A stretch of DNA of 31,863 nt from UBA5195 sp034432755 (GTDB taxonomy: Bacteria; Chloroflexota; Anaerolineae; Anaerolineales; Villigracilaceae): contig DAOUBQ010000083.1 in the NCBI GenBank assembly GCA_034432755.1, positions 1-31,863 of the forward strand, written 5' to 3'. Below, one piece after another: positions 1-7,090 of the stretch. Made by a program: the position numbers and the translations under genes. Every line of letters begins with the position of its first letter. Positions within the stretch are counted from its first letter, which is position 1. The notes under the pieces are model-generated. The model had not been told where the DNA came from, searched no databases, and worked only from the letters and a program-made list of their open reading frames with translations.

Positions 1-119
1 CAGTGAACGGTGAACAGTGAACAGTAATCAGTAATCAGTGAACAGTAATCAGTGAACAGTAATCAGTAATCAGTGAACAGTAATCAGTGAACAGTGAACA
101 GTAATCAGTGAACAGTAAA
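1..119. repeat. Heptameric tandem repeat array, 17 units
   Basis: Seventeen consecutive 7-bp units, nearly all CAGTGAA or CAGTAAT, with one CGGTGAA and a last unit CAGTAAA. The array starts at or before the window edge, so its full length is unknown. It ends 6 bp before the stop codon of the minus-strand uvsE gene, so it is the first thing downstream of that gene. It has no dyad symmetry and no spacer structure, and it is not coding. Confidence 0.95.
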
Positions 120-125
120 TGGTTT

Positions 126-1016
126 TCAGAAATCGGTTTTGAGGGGCGAAGGTTCGAGGGCCAGCAGGGCTTTGTCTTTGGCTTTGGCTTCGAGCATCAG
201 GTCAAAGTTGCCAAATTGGGCCCAGCGCGCGAGCCAGTGACGGAATTCGTCCGGGTCAGCGTAATCGGCATGGTTACCGATTCGTCCACCGGGAGCCTGG
301 GATGAAAAGTGGACTTTGGGTGGGCCATCTTCGGTTTTCCAGGTGGCGAAGACCCGCTCCAGCAGGTCATCGAGGGTGCCGGGGCCGGGGTTGGCGGCGT
401 AGTGCAGGTTGTCGAATACAACCGGCAGGCCGGTATGCTCCGAGACCCAAAGCGCATCCGCCGGGGTGTAGGAACGTTCGTCGTTTTCGATGACCAGGCG
501 GCGGCGCAGGGAATTCGGTAGGGTTTGGACGGTCTCAACGAAGCGGGAGAGGGCGGCGGGTTTGTGACCATACGTCCCGCCCAGGTGGATGACGATTTTT
601 GAGGCGGTATCCATGCCCAGGGCGTCGAGAAAGGCAGCAGAGTAGGCAATTTCTTCGATGGCGCGGTGGACAATTTGCGGGTGGGGCGAGTTCAAAACGG
701 TGTACTGCCCGGGATGGAAGGAAAGCCGCGTTGCAGATTGACGCGCAAAGGCGCCGATTTCATCTAAATCAGACCGAAATTCGGCCTGCCAATCGAGCGT
801 ATTGACCGGGTGCGAGGCAAACGGGATGACACTCGAACCAATCCGAAAGAGCAGCCAGCCATGCGCCAGGTTGTGCCGCAGAATTTCGCGCAGGTCGGCC
901 AGGTTTTGGCGGGCGAGGGCGCGCAGTTTTTCAGGGGTGGCGGCGCGCAGGACGGTTTCATGGTTGGTGGTTCGACCAATCAGCCGCGATACGCACGGAT
1001 AGCCAAAGCGGGTCAT
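126..1016 (-). CDS. uvsE: UV damage endonuclease UvsE (UVDE family)
   Basis: A 296-aa TIM-barrel endonuclease that nicks DNA 5' of UV photoproducts, giving a repair route independent of UvrABC. Length and motifs fit the family. The expected metal-binding residues can be followed through the protein: H69 (SHP), H101 (FHPGQY), H144 (IHLGG), E177 (IENDE), D202 and H205 (FDNLH), H236 (KVHF), H249 (NHADY) and E276 (LEAK). The reading frame stays open upstream, but the family N-terminus begins at MTRFGYP. Starting there gives a 4-bp ATGA overlap with the stop codon of the gene upstream, which indicates translational coupling. It is the last gene of the minus-strand light-response cluster, and a 7-bp repeat array follows directly. 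The family assignment is firm; co-regulation with the pigment genes is inferred. Confidence 0.93.
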   Translation of the reverse strand: MTRFGYPCVSRLIGRTTNHETVLRAATPEKLRALARQNLADLREILRHNLAHGWLLFRIGSSVIPFASHPVNTLDWQAEFRSDLDEIGAFARQSATRLSFHPGQYTVLNSPHPQIVHRAIEEIAYSAAFLDALGMDTASKIVIHLGGTYGHKPAALSRFVETVQTLPNSLRRRLVIENDERSYTPADALWVSEHTGLPVVFDNLHYAANPGPGTLDDLLERVFATWKTEDGPPKVHFSSQAPGGRIGNHADYADPDEFRHWLARWAQFGNFDLMLEAKAKDKALLALEPSPLKTDF

Positions 1017-1591
1017 TCGAGCAGTTCCGGCAGGGTTGGCTCGCCAACTTGTTCCGGGAACAACTTGTGCAACACGGTCAGTACTTTGAAGGCGAAGTTC
1101 TGGTCGAAAGTATAAAAACCTTCGTACATGCGCGGCTCGGTGGGCAGACGGTCGTCCGGGTTGACTTCCTCGGCCAGCAGGGTCATGTGGATTCCCGGCC
1201 CATAGGCAATCACGAACCAATAATTCTCGAGGGGCGTTCCGGTCGTATCTACGGCAACAGTGCGGACAAACTCCGGCAGGGGCGCATCGGGTACGCCGTA
1301 AAGCCACAGGCCCACCGAAGACTGGGCAACGCGGGTGTAACGCTCGGACTGGTCGGCTACCCGCGAGAAATACTGGAACGAAACGTGGGTACTCGAAACA
1401 CCCGGGCTGACAATCACGGCATCTTCAACCATGTGGCTGATTTCGGTCATGCCGTTGACGGTGAAAATATAGCGAAAATTGATCCGCTGCAAATCCTCGC
1501 GCGTGGCGCTTTTCAGAAAAGCCTCGCTGCGCGGCGGGAACATGGGCATCAGTTTGCCAAAAAAATTACTGAGAATGTCTTTTTGCATCAT
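1013..1591 (-). CDS. Probable DICT-type sensory domain protein
   Basis: A 192-aa soluble protein with no signal peptide or membrane segment. Its central part (about residues 38-160) alternates beta strands and helices and resembles the DICT domain, a predicted sensory domain found in light- and signal-related proteins. Recognisable stretches are SFQYFSRVADQ, SVGLWLYGVPD and a late strand ENYWFVIAYGPG. No output domain (GGDEF, HTH or kinase) is attached, so it would act through a partner. A GGAG ribosome-binding site precedes tandem ATG codons. It starts 14 bp after the CrtI-like gene and overlaps uvsE by 4 bp, so the three are probably co-transcribed. The DICT call is from overall pattern only; otherwise it is a conserved protein of unknown function. 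Confidence 0.5.
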   Translation of the reverse strand: MMQKDILSNFFGKLMPMFPPRSEAFLKSATREDLQRINFRYIFTVNGMTEISHMVEDAVIVSPGVSSTHVSFQYFSRVADQSERYTRVAQSSVGLWLYGVPDAPLPEFVRTVAVDTTGTPLENYWFVIAYGPGIHMTLLAEEVNPDDRLPTEPRMYEGFYTFDQNFAFKVLTVLHKLFPEQVGEPTLPELLE

Positions 1592-1605
1592 TGGTTCTCC
1601 TTTTC

Positions 1606-3072
1606 CTAAATTACCTGTTTACCGCTTCCGTTCAAAAGCCTCGCCACCCGCAGCGCGCCGAGCGTCACCCCGGCGGTGGATTGACCGGGGAAAATGCTAT
1701 CACCCACCAGCCACAGGTTGCGGAAGCCAGTCTGCGGGCCGCGTGCGGTAAAGAGCGAAGTTTGCGGGAAGCCGCCTACCATGCCGAGCGGACGGCGGGT
1801 GTAAAACTCGTAGGTGCGCGGCGCGCCAGGCAGGACAAGTTCGGCGGCGGCGCGAAAGCCCGGCAGGCCGCGCTCGGCGGCGGTCAGCACCCGTTCGGTG
1901 TAAACAAGTTTGCGTTCCTCGTAAGCGTCCTGGCTCAGCCCCTGCCAATCGGCAATGCGGGTGTGGGTGGAGAGAATGGCCGTACGCATACCTGCTGGGG
2001 CGCGGGAGGGGTCATCGAGCGGGGAAAGCGAGATGAAGACCGAGTTGCCCTCGCCGAGCGGTTGGTTCACATCCACAATCACCTGGTGATGGGTGATGGG
2101 ATGGGGGATTTGCGCGGACCGAACCCCGGCGTGGACGACGAAAGCACCCCACATCGAGGGACGGGTGCGCGTTTCGCGCTGCAGGCTGGTCGGTGCGGCT
2201 TCGCCGAGCAGGGTTTCCAACGCCCAGGGGGTGAGGTTGGCGAGAAACAGGTCGGCCTCGAAGCGCATTTCCTTGGCCGTAATGGCCGCCCGCACCCGCC
2301 CGTGGACCGTTTCGAGGCGGGTCACCCGCTGACGGTATTTCACCTCGCCGCCGTTGGCCTTTATCCACGCCACAAGCGTCTCGGCAATTGCACCCATGCC
2401 GCCCCGCACGTGCATCACGCCCCGGCGGGGCAAATCCAACACCGATGAGCCATAAAGCGCGTCAGCGTGGTCACTGACCGCCTGGGCTGAAATCAGCAGG
2501 TTGCCATCCACAAAGGCTTTGAAGGCCGGGGTGGTTTCGCGCGGCAACCAATGGTGTATTTTGCTGAAAAGGTACGGCGCGGCAGCGAAAGTTTGCGGGC
2601 GCAGGGCCAGCGGCAGACGCAGGGCTTCGCTAAAGGTGGCGGGCGGCCAGGGAAAATCGCGGGTGGAGATTTCCCAGGCAATTTGGGCGAGTTGCTCCTG
2701 TTTTTGCCAGAAGGGGGCCGAAAACGGGAATTTGGTCAGGTACTCTTCGCGCCAGCGGTCAGAATCCACCCACTGATAAACGGATTGGTCGGGTAAGTGG
2801 GTTACCCAGGCCGCGTCGGTGATGGGCGTCACCGGCCATTCGAGGCCGAGGATGTGTGCCAGGCGGGTATGCGGCCCGGCGGGGTCAAAACCGCCCGCCA
2901 GGGTTGCGCCCGCGTCGAAGCGGTAGCCTTTGTGGGTGAAGGTGCCTGCGCAGCCGCCGGGGTAGGTTCCGGCTTCCAGCACCGTCACCTGCCAGCCATG
3001 TTTGAGAAGTAATGCGGCAGTGGTCAGCCCGCCAATGCCAGCGCCGATGATGAGGACGGAGCGCGTTTTCAT
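1606..3072 (-). CDS. CrtI/CrtD-family carotenoid oxidoreductase (second phytoene desaturase homologue)
   Basis: A 488-aa FAD-dependent amine-oxidase-fold enzyme. The N-terminal dinucleotide-binding motif is GAGIGG (residues 10-15), followed by PGGCAGTF and YRFDAG, as in carotenoid desaturases and isomerases. The C-terminal FAD motif is NLWLVGDSIFPGQSTAG. It is clearly different from the crtI gene at 7091-8626, so it more likely carries out a later step (3,4-desaturation, isomerisation or ketolation) than phytoene desaturation. Its substrate cannot be told from sequence alone. The frame is open 19 codons further upstream, but that part runs through a degenerate 7-bp repeat and lacks family sequence, so ATG at 3072 is chosen. 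It sits between an MFS exporter and the DICT-like gene, all on the minus strand. Confidence 0.85.
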   Translation of the reverse strand: MKTRSVLIIGAGIGGLTTAALLLKHGWQVTVLEAGTYPGGCAGTFTHKGYRFDAGATLAGGFDPAGPHTRLAHILGLEWPVTPITDAAWVTHLPDQSVYQWVDSDRWREEYLTKFPFSAPFWQKQEQLAQIAWEISTRDFPWPPATFSEALRLPLALRPQTFAAAPYLFSKIHHWLPRETTPAFKAFVDGNLLISAQAVSDHADALYGSSVLDLPRRGVMHVRGGMGAIAETLVAWIKANGGEVKYRQRVTRLETVHGRVRAAITAKEMRFEADLFLANLTPWALETLLGEAAPTSLQRETRTRPSMWGAFVVHAGVRSAQIPHPITHHQVIVDVNQPLGEGNSVFISLSPLDDPSRAPAGMRTAILSTHTRIADWQGLSQDAYEERKLVYTERVLTAAERGLPGFRAAAELVLPGAPRTYEFYTRRPLGMVGGFPQTSLFTARGPQTGFRNLWLVGDSIFPGQSTAGVTLGALRVARLLNGSGKQVI

Positions 3073-3073
3073 G

Positions 3074-3136
3074 GGTGCGATTTTCGATATTCGATAGGCG
3101 ATGTTGTGTATCCGAATAACGAATAACAAGTATCGA
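3074..3136. repeat. Degenerate heptameric repeat, about 9 units
   Basis: Read on the minus strand, this stretch divides into 7-bp units with a TCG-type start: TCGATAC, TTGTTAT, TCGTTAT, TCGGATA, CACAACA, TCGCCTA, TCGAATA, TCGAAAA, TCGCACC. It fills the gap between the MFS stop codon (4 bp away) and the start of the CrtI-like gene. The units are far more diverged than in the other arrays here. Confidence 0.6.
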
Positions 3137-3140
3137 ACGA

Positions 3141-4361
3141 TCAGTGACTTACTGGAGCCGGGACGGCCCCATTGCGCGCGCGAATCTCAGATGCAATCGG
3201 GTGTCCGTAGATGACACGCCAAACGTATACGCTCAAAACGGCCAGCAGCAGGCCGCTGAACAACCCGGGCGCCCAGGTTCCCAGGCCACCCAAAAGCGCG
3301 CCGCCCAGCGTGGGGGCGATGACGCGCGTGAGACTTTCGATGGAAGCGGCCAAACCGAGAATGCCGCCCACTTCCTGAGTCTGCACGGCTTTGGTCAGGG
3401 TGCTGGCGAGGACGGTGTTCAGAATTCCACCCGCCATGGCGGTCGGCGCCAAGATAACCAGCAGCCATGCAACAGATGGGACAACCGCCCAGCCAAGCAG
3501 GGAAAGGGCCATGACAATCACCGCAACGACAATCAACACATCTTCACGGAAACGTTGGGTCAGGCGGCCAATCAGGAAGCCCTGCACAAAGACCGAGAGA
3601 ACGCCGACGTAGGTTAGCACCAGGCCGGTATCGCGCGCATCGAGTTGGAACTTTTTGAGGGCGTAGAGCGAGAAAATGGTTTGGAAGATGGCAAAAGCGA
3701 GACCAAAGAAAAAGCGAGTGATGAGCAAAGACCCGGTAAAAGGACGCCGCAAGGCTTGCAAAAGAGCGTCGAGCGTTACGGGCGGCTGCTTTTGGGGCAT
3801 GGCGGCGCGTTTTTCAGGGGTGAGCGATTCAGGCAGCCACAGAGCAACCAGAGCCAGATTGAGGAAGGCCATCGCGGCAGCCACAAAAGCTGGGAGTGCG
3901 TATCCCCATTGGCTCAAGAATCCGCCCGTGACCGGGCCGATGATGAATCCCAGCCCAAAGGCCGCGCCCACGAGGCCGAGTCCTTTCGAGCGGTTCTTTT
4001 CATCGGTCACATCAGCAATGTAAGCCTGTGCCACGCTCAAATTGCCGCCGGTGAAGCCATCTAAAATTCGGCTGGCAAACAACATCCACAAACGGTTGGC
4101 AAAACCGAGCAAGAGAAAACCCAGGAACGTACCCAAAATGCTGACCAACAGGATGGGGCGGCGGCCATAACGGTCGGAAAGCCGCCCTAGCAAGGGCGCA
4201 CCAATCAATTGCATGGCAGCGTAAGAAGCAACCAGCAGGCCGGTCACGAATTCATTCGAGCCAAAGGTATCGGCGTAATACGGCAGCAGCGGCAGAATCA
4301 GGCTGAAGCCAAGCAGGTCTATAAAGACAATGAGGAAAACGGAGAAGAGTTGTTTATTCAT
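3141..4361 (-). CDS. MFS drug/metabolite exporter, TetA-like (DHA1) family
   Basis: A 406-aa integral membrane protein with about 12 hydrophobic segments. It has the major facilitator loop 2-3 signature GRLSDRYGRRP (residues 59-69) and an N-terminus typical of the DHA1/TetA group (IDLLGFSLILPLLPYY). Members export small hydrophobic compounds by proton antiport; tetracycline need not be the substrate. It lies 25 bp downstream of the Rieske gene and 68 bp upstream of the CrtI-like gene, so export or membrane handling of a pigment-related compound is possible but unproven. The base context just before the ATG is CTACCTCCC, with no Shine-Dalgarno sequence. Translation may depend on coupling to the Rieske gene. 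Confidence 0.9.
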   Translation of the reverse strand: MNKQLFSVFLIVFIDLLGFSLILPLLPYYADTFGSNEFVTGLLVASYAAMQLIGAPLLGRLSDRYGRRPILLVSILGTFLGFLLLGFANRLWMLFASRILDGFTGGNLSVAQAYIADVTDEKNRSKGLGLVGAAFGLGFIIGPVTGGFLSQWGYALPAFVAAAMAFLNLALVALWLPESLTPEKRAAMPQKQPPVTLDALLQALRRPFTGSLLITRFFFGLAFAIFQTIFSLYALKKFQLDARDTGLVLTYVGVLSVFVQGFLIGRLTQRFREDVLIVVAVIVMALSLLGWAVVPSVAWLLVILAPTAMAGGILNTVLASTLTKAVQTQEVGGILGLAASIESLTRVIAPTLGGALLGGLGTWAPGLFSGLLLAVLSVYVWRVIYGHPIASEIRARNGAVPAPVSH

Positions 4362-4386
4362 GGGAGGTAGCTTTCTGGTTTTCCGG

Positions 4387-4761
4387 TTATGCAGTTGTGG
4401 TGGTCACGAAGACGTCGTCATTTTCGAGCGTCACCTGGAAGGTCTCGATGGGGGTTGGTTTTTTGCCCATGGTCATCAGGCGGCGCGACCAGTTGGGGAG
4501 TTTGGCCCCAGCGAAACTCGTGACCCAATCCAGGTTTTCGCCGGTGCACATATCAAATTTGCTGCCGTGAAAGGGGCAGGTAATCACGTTTCCTTCTACT
4601 TTGCCGTTGGCGATGGGCAGACCTAAATGAGGACAGTGGTTGGCAATCGCGCAGAACCCGTTTTCGGTGCGGTTGACGACGATTGTTGCGCCGCCGGCGC
4701 GTACAACGCGAGGTTTGCCGATTTCAAATTCGTTGGCTTTTCCGATGTTAATTTTGGTCAT
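4387..4761 (-). CDS. Rieske [2Fe-2S] ferredoxin-like protein
   Basis: A 124-aa single-domain Rieske protein with no signal peptide or membrane anchor, so it is probably a soluble cytosolic electron carrier. Both cluster-binding boxes are intact: C43-P-H45 in CPHLG and C62-P-F-H65 in CPFHG. The size fits Rieske ferredoxins (NirD or BphA3-like) rather than the membrane-bound Rieske proteins of bc1/b6f complexes. A good ribosome-binding site (AAGGAA, 7 bp spacing) precedes the ATG. A 134-bp gap with a hairpin separates it from degV upstream, and the MFS gene follows 25 bp downstream. It could supply electrons to an oxygenase or carotenoid-modifying enzyme, but no oxygenase partner lies in the window. 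Confidence 0.9.
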   Translation of the reverse strand: MTKINIGKANEFEIGKPRVVRAGGATIVVNRTENGFCAIANHCPHLGLPIANGKVEGNVITCPFHGSKFDMCTGENLDWVTSFAGAKLPNWSRRLMTMGKKPTPIETFQVTLENDDVFVTTTTA

Positions 4762-4864
4762 GATAGGGTTCCTTAAAGTGAAGTTGATTTCGTTTATTAA
4801 TCTGACAGACAGGTCATCCAGCTATGCTCAAGAGGAATGCTTGCCCATGAAGAATTTTTGCCAG

Positions 4865-4889
4865 TTGCCCCGGCTGGCGCGTGGGGCAA
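4865..4889 (-). terminator. Possible intrinsic terminator after degV
   Basis: A 7-bp perfect stem TTGCCCC/GGGGCAA with an 11-nt loop sits 6 bp beyond the degV stop codon on the minus strand. No clean T-run follows, so it may be a partial terminator or an RNA-stabilising hairpin separating the crtI-carH-degV unit from the Rieske-MFS unit. Confidence 0.35.
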
Positions 4890-4895
4890 AATGTC

Positions 4896-5732
4896 CTATT
4901 TTTTCGAGATGCAGGCAAAACCGAGCGCGCCAACGCCCAGGTGCGCGCCCAGCGCAGGTGTAATTTGCAACACCGGCACATCATTGGCCGGCCAGTAGGC
5001 GCGGGCGCTCTCGCGCAGGGCTTCGGCTTCCTGTTGGATTCCGGCGTGGAGAACGGCCAACCGCTCGAAGGGGGCATATTGTTCCAGCCAGGCCAGCAAC
5101 TGCTCGGTGGCCCGTTTTTGGGTGCGGACGCGCTCGACCGAGGATTTACCCATGTTCATGTGCAGGAGCGGCTTGATACTGAGAAATTCGCCGATATGGG
5201 CCACCGCGGTGTGCATTCGCCCGCCGCGCCGCAGGTATTCGAGGGTCTTGAGCGAGGCAAAGACATAGCTGCGCCGCATTTGGTCTTTCAGCGCAGATAA
5301 AATTTCATCCAGCGATTGACCGGCGGCGGCAAGTTGGGCGGCCTTTTCAACCAGGAAGCCCGTCCCCAGGCTGAGTTGGCTTGAATCTAGCACGGTGACC
5401 GGAATGCGGGTGAACTGTTGGGCGGCAATGCGGGCTTCGTTAACGGTAGCGCTCAGGGTTTCGGAGATGTGAATCGACAGAATGGCTTTGACTCCCTCGT
5501 CAGCGAGACGCTGGTAGAGTTTCTGGAATCTCGCCGGGCTGGGAGAAGCAGTTTTCGGGAAGGGGTTGAGGCCGGGCAGCCGGCGATAAAACTCATTGCG
5601 GCTGATATCAATTTCATCTTTATAGGCCGTTTCGCCAATGTGGATGTTGAGGGGTAAAACAGTCACGCCGAGTTGGAGGACGCTGTCCGCAGGCAGGTCA
5701 CAAGTGCTATCGGTGACGATATGAAGGGTCAT
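4896..5732 (-). CDS. DegV family fatty-acid-binding protein
   Basis: A 278-aa protein of the usual DegV/FakB length. It begins with the family signature VTDSTCDLP (residues 6-14) and continues with VLPLNIHI and YKDEIDI, then the TASPSPARF loop, where the serine and threonine normally hold the fatty-acid carboxylate. FakB-type members present fatty acids to the kinase FakA; no fakA is in this window, so the role here is unclear. The start codon overlaps the stop codon of the CarH-like regulator (ATGA), suggesting translational coupling and a possible link between light regulation and lipid metabolism. The family call is secure; the function is inferred. Confidence 0.9.
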   Translation of the reverse strand: MTLHIVTDSTCDLPADSVLQLGVTVLPLNIHIGETAYKDEIDISRNEFYRRLPGLNPFPKTASPSPARFQKLYQRLADEGVKAILSIHISETLSATVNEARIAAQQFTRIPVTVLDSSQLSLGTGFLVEKAAQLAAAGQSLDEILSALKDQMRRSYVFASLKTLEYLRRGGRMHTAVAHIGEFLSIKPLLHMNMGKSSVERVRTQKRATEQLLAWLEQYAPFERLAVLHAGIQQEAEALRESARAYWPANDVPVLQITPALGAHLGVGALGFACISKK

Positions 5733-7075
5733 AGGTTGTCCTTTCTTGTCCCGAGATACGCAGGATTGGCTTCAATCCAAGCGATGACAAGGTTGCCATG
5801 TTCGCCCAGGTGCTGGCGCAACGCATTGGCGTAATACGAAAGGTAAACCCGCGCCGAATCAGCCGGCTGGTCGTGACTCTTGAGCATGTGAACCAGCCAT
5901 TCGATTTCGCTGTCGAGGTAGGCGACGTTACCAAATTGGAGGGCGGCCACAATGTTGTTGCCCATGTAGCGATTGGCCGTTTCCAGGTATTCGGGCAGCA
6001 CTTCGGCAGATTGGAAATGGTGGTTGATAGCCGCATCAACCAGCGGACGCTTGATGACAAAGGCCCGCAAGGCTTCGAGATATTCATGCGAAGGAGGAAC
6101 GCTGTGCGGGACATCGGGGAACTCTGTCAGAAGCCGTTCAACCGTTTCGATGGACGAATCGAGCCGCTCGCCGAGAAAGTGACCGGGAATCGAACCCCGC
6201 AAACCCGGATGGAGGTTGAAGATACGACCTCCGTACACTATCCGCGCGCCCTGCGACGAGAGTTTCAGCGCGGTCTGCCGCAGGGTGGCAGCGCTGACCA
6301 GGTGATGGGCAGCCAAGAGGACAAGGTCGGCATGAGCGGCTGCGACCGTCTCCTCGAAACGAGAGATGGGGACGTTCGCCCCCAGATAGATGACATTCAA
6401 CCCGCGCCGCCGCAGGAAGAGCGTAAGCATCAGGGCTGAAAAATTGTGCCACTCCTCAGGCGGACAGCCAACCAGGATGGTCTGATTGCGGGCGGGCGCA
6501 GGCGCAGCGGCCAGCAGAGCATCGAGCCGGCGCATTGCCAGGCCCGAAGCGAAATGCTCCTGCTGCACCGAGGCACGGCTTTCGTACCAGAGCATTCCCA
6601 GTTCGGCCATGCCACGCTGCAAGACATCAACGCAGACCGTCTCGACCGGATACATGCTAAACGCCTGGTTGAGGGCCTGTTCGGCGGCGGATTCGTTGAA
6701 GTTGAGACAGGCCGCCAGCCAATGAGCGCGAATCGCGTCTATATTGGTTTCAGGCGGCAGGAAGATAGGCTGCTGAAAAGCCGGCAGGGTGGCTGCCGGT
6801 CGAGATTCAACCGAAGCGAGCGGGTCGCGGCCCTGGGCGAGTTGGTCTTTCCACAGTTCTACTGCGCGCGAAATGCTCATACCTTCGTTTTGACGCGCCA
6901 TCAGCCATTTAACTGTTTCAATGTCGTATTGTGAATACAGACGATGGCCGCCCGGCGAGCGCTGCGGAACCGGAAGGCCATAGCGCCGCTCCCACGCGCG
7001 CAGGGTGTCCGCCGCCAGGCCGGTTTCACGCAGGACGACTTTTAGATTGAAAGCAGGTGTTTTGCTGATGGACAT
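5729..7075 (-). CDS. carH: CarH/LitR-like B12-dependent light-responsive MerR regulator with extra C-terminal domain
   Basis: A 448-aa regulator. Residues 9-75 form a MerR-type winged helix-turn-helix (AWERRYGLP, PGGHRLYS). Residues about 110-190 form the four-helix cap with the photoreceptor motif W163-x9-E173-H174. Residues about 197-320 form the cobalamin-binding domain, with E208-x-H210 as the likely lower axial cobalt ligand and YGGR at 281-284. In studied CarH proteins, adenosylcobalamin drives a DNA-binding tetramer in the dark, and light breaks it and frees carotenoid promoters. The extra segment, about residues 325-448, is mostly helical and is absent from the classical CarH of about 300 aa. 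The gene starts 15 bp after crtI behind a GGAG site and overlaps degV by 4 bp, so it probably controls its own operon. The photoreceptor role is inferred from motifs and context. Confidence 0.88.
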   Translation of the reverse strand: MSISKTPAFNLKVVLRETGLAADTLRAWERRYGLPVPQRSPGGHRLYSQYDIETVKWLMARQNEGMSISRAVELWKDQLAQGRDPLASVESRPAATLPAFQQPIFLPPETNIDAIRAHWLAACLNFNESAAEQALNQAFSMYPVETVCVDVLQRGMAELGMLWYESRASVQQEHFASGLAMRRLDALLAAAPAPARNQTILVGCPPEEWHNFSALMLTLFLRRRGLNVIYLGANVPISRFEETVAAAHADLVLLAAHHLVSAATLRQTALKLSSQGARIVYGGRIFNLHPGLRGSIPGHFLGERLDSSIETVERLLTEFPDVPHSVPPSHEYLEALRAFVIKRPLVDAAINHHFQSAEVLPEYLETANRYMGNNIVAALQFGNVAYLDSEIEWLVHMLKSHDQPADSARVYLSYYANALRQHLGEHGNLVIAWIEANPAYLGTRKDNL

Positions 7076-7090
7076 TCATTTTCTCCGGGG

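Noticed and set aside
1..119. Array could be a CRISPR
   Set aside because: Units are 7 bp with no unique spacers and no cas genes nearby.
1017..1307. N-terminal extension of UvsE in the same frame
   Set aside because: It lies inside the DICT-like gene, has no family similarity, and the ATGA overlap gives a natural start at 1016.
1591..2448. Plus-strand open frame of 285 aa
   Set aside because: Antisense to the FAD-dependent CrtI-type enzyme; Gly/Arg/His-rich shadow composition.
3141..4361. MFS gene as a tetracycline resistance determinant
   Set aside because: Similarity is only at the level of the large DHA1 family; there is no TetR-type regulator or mobile context.
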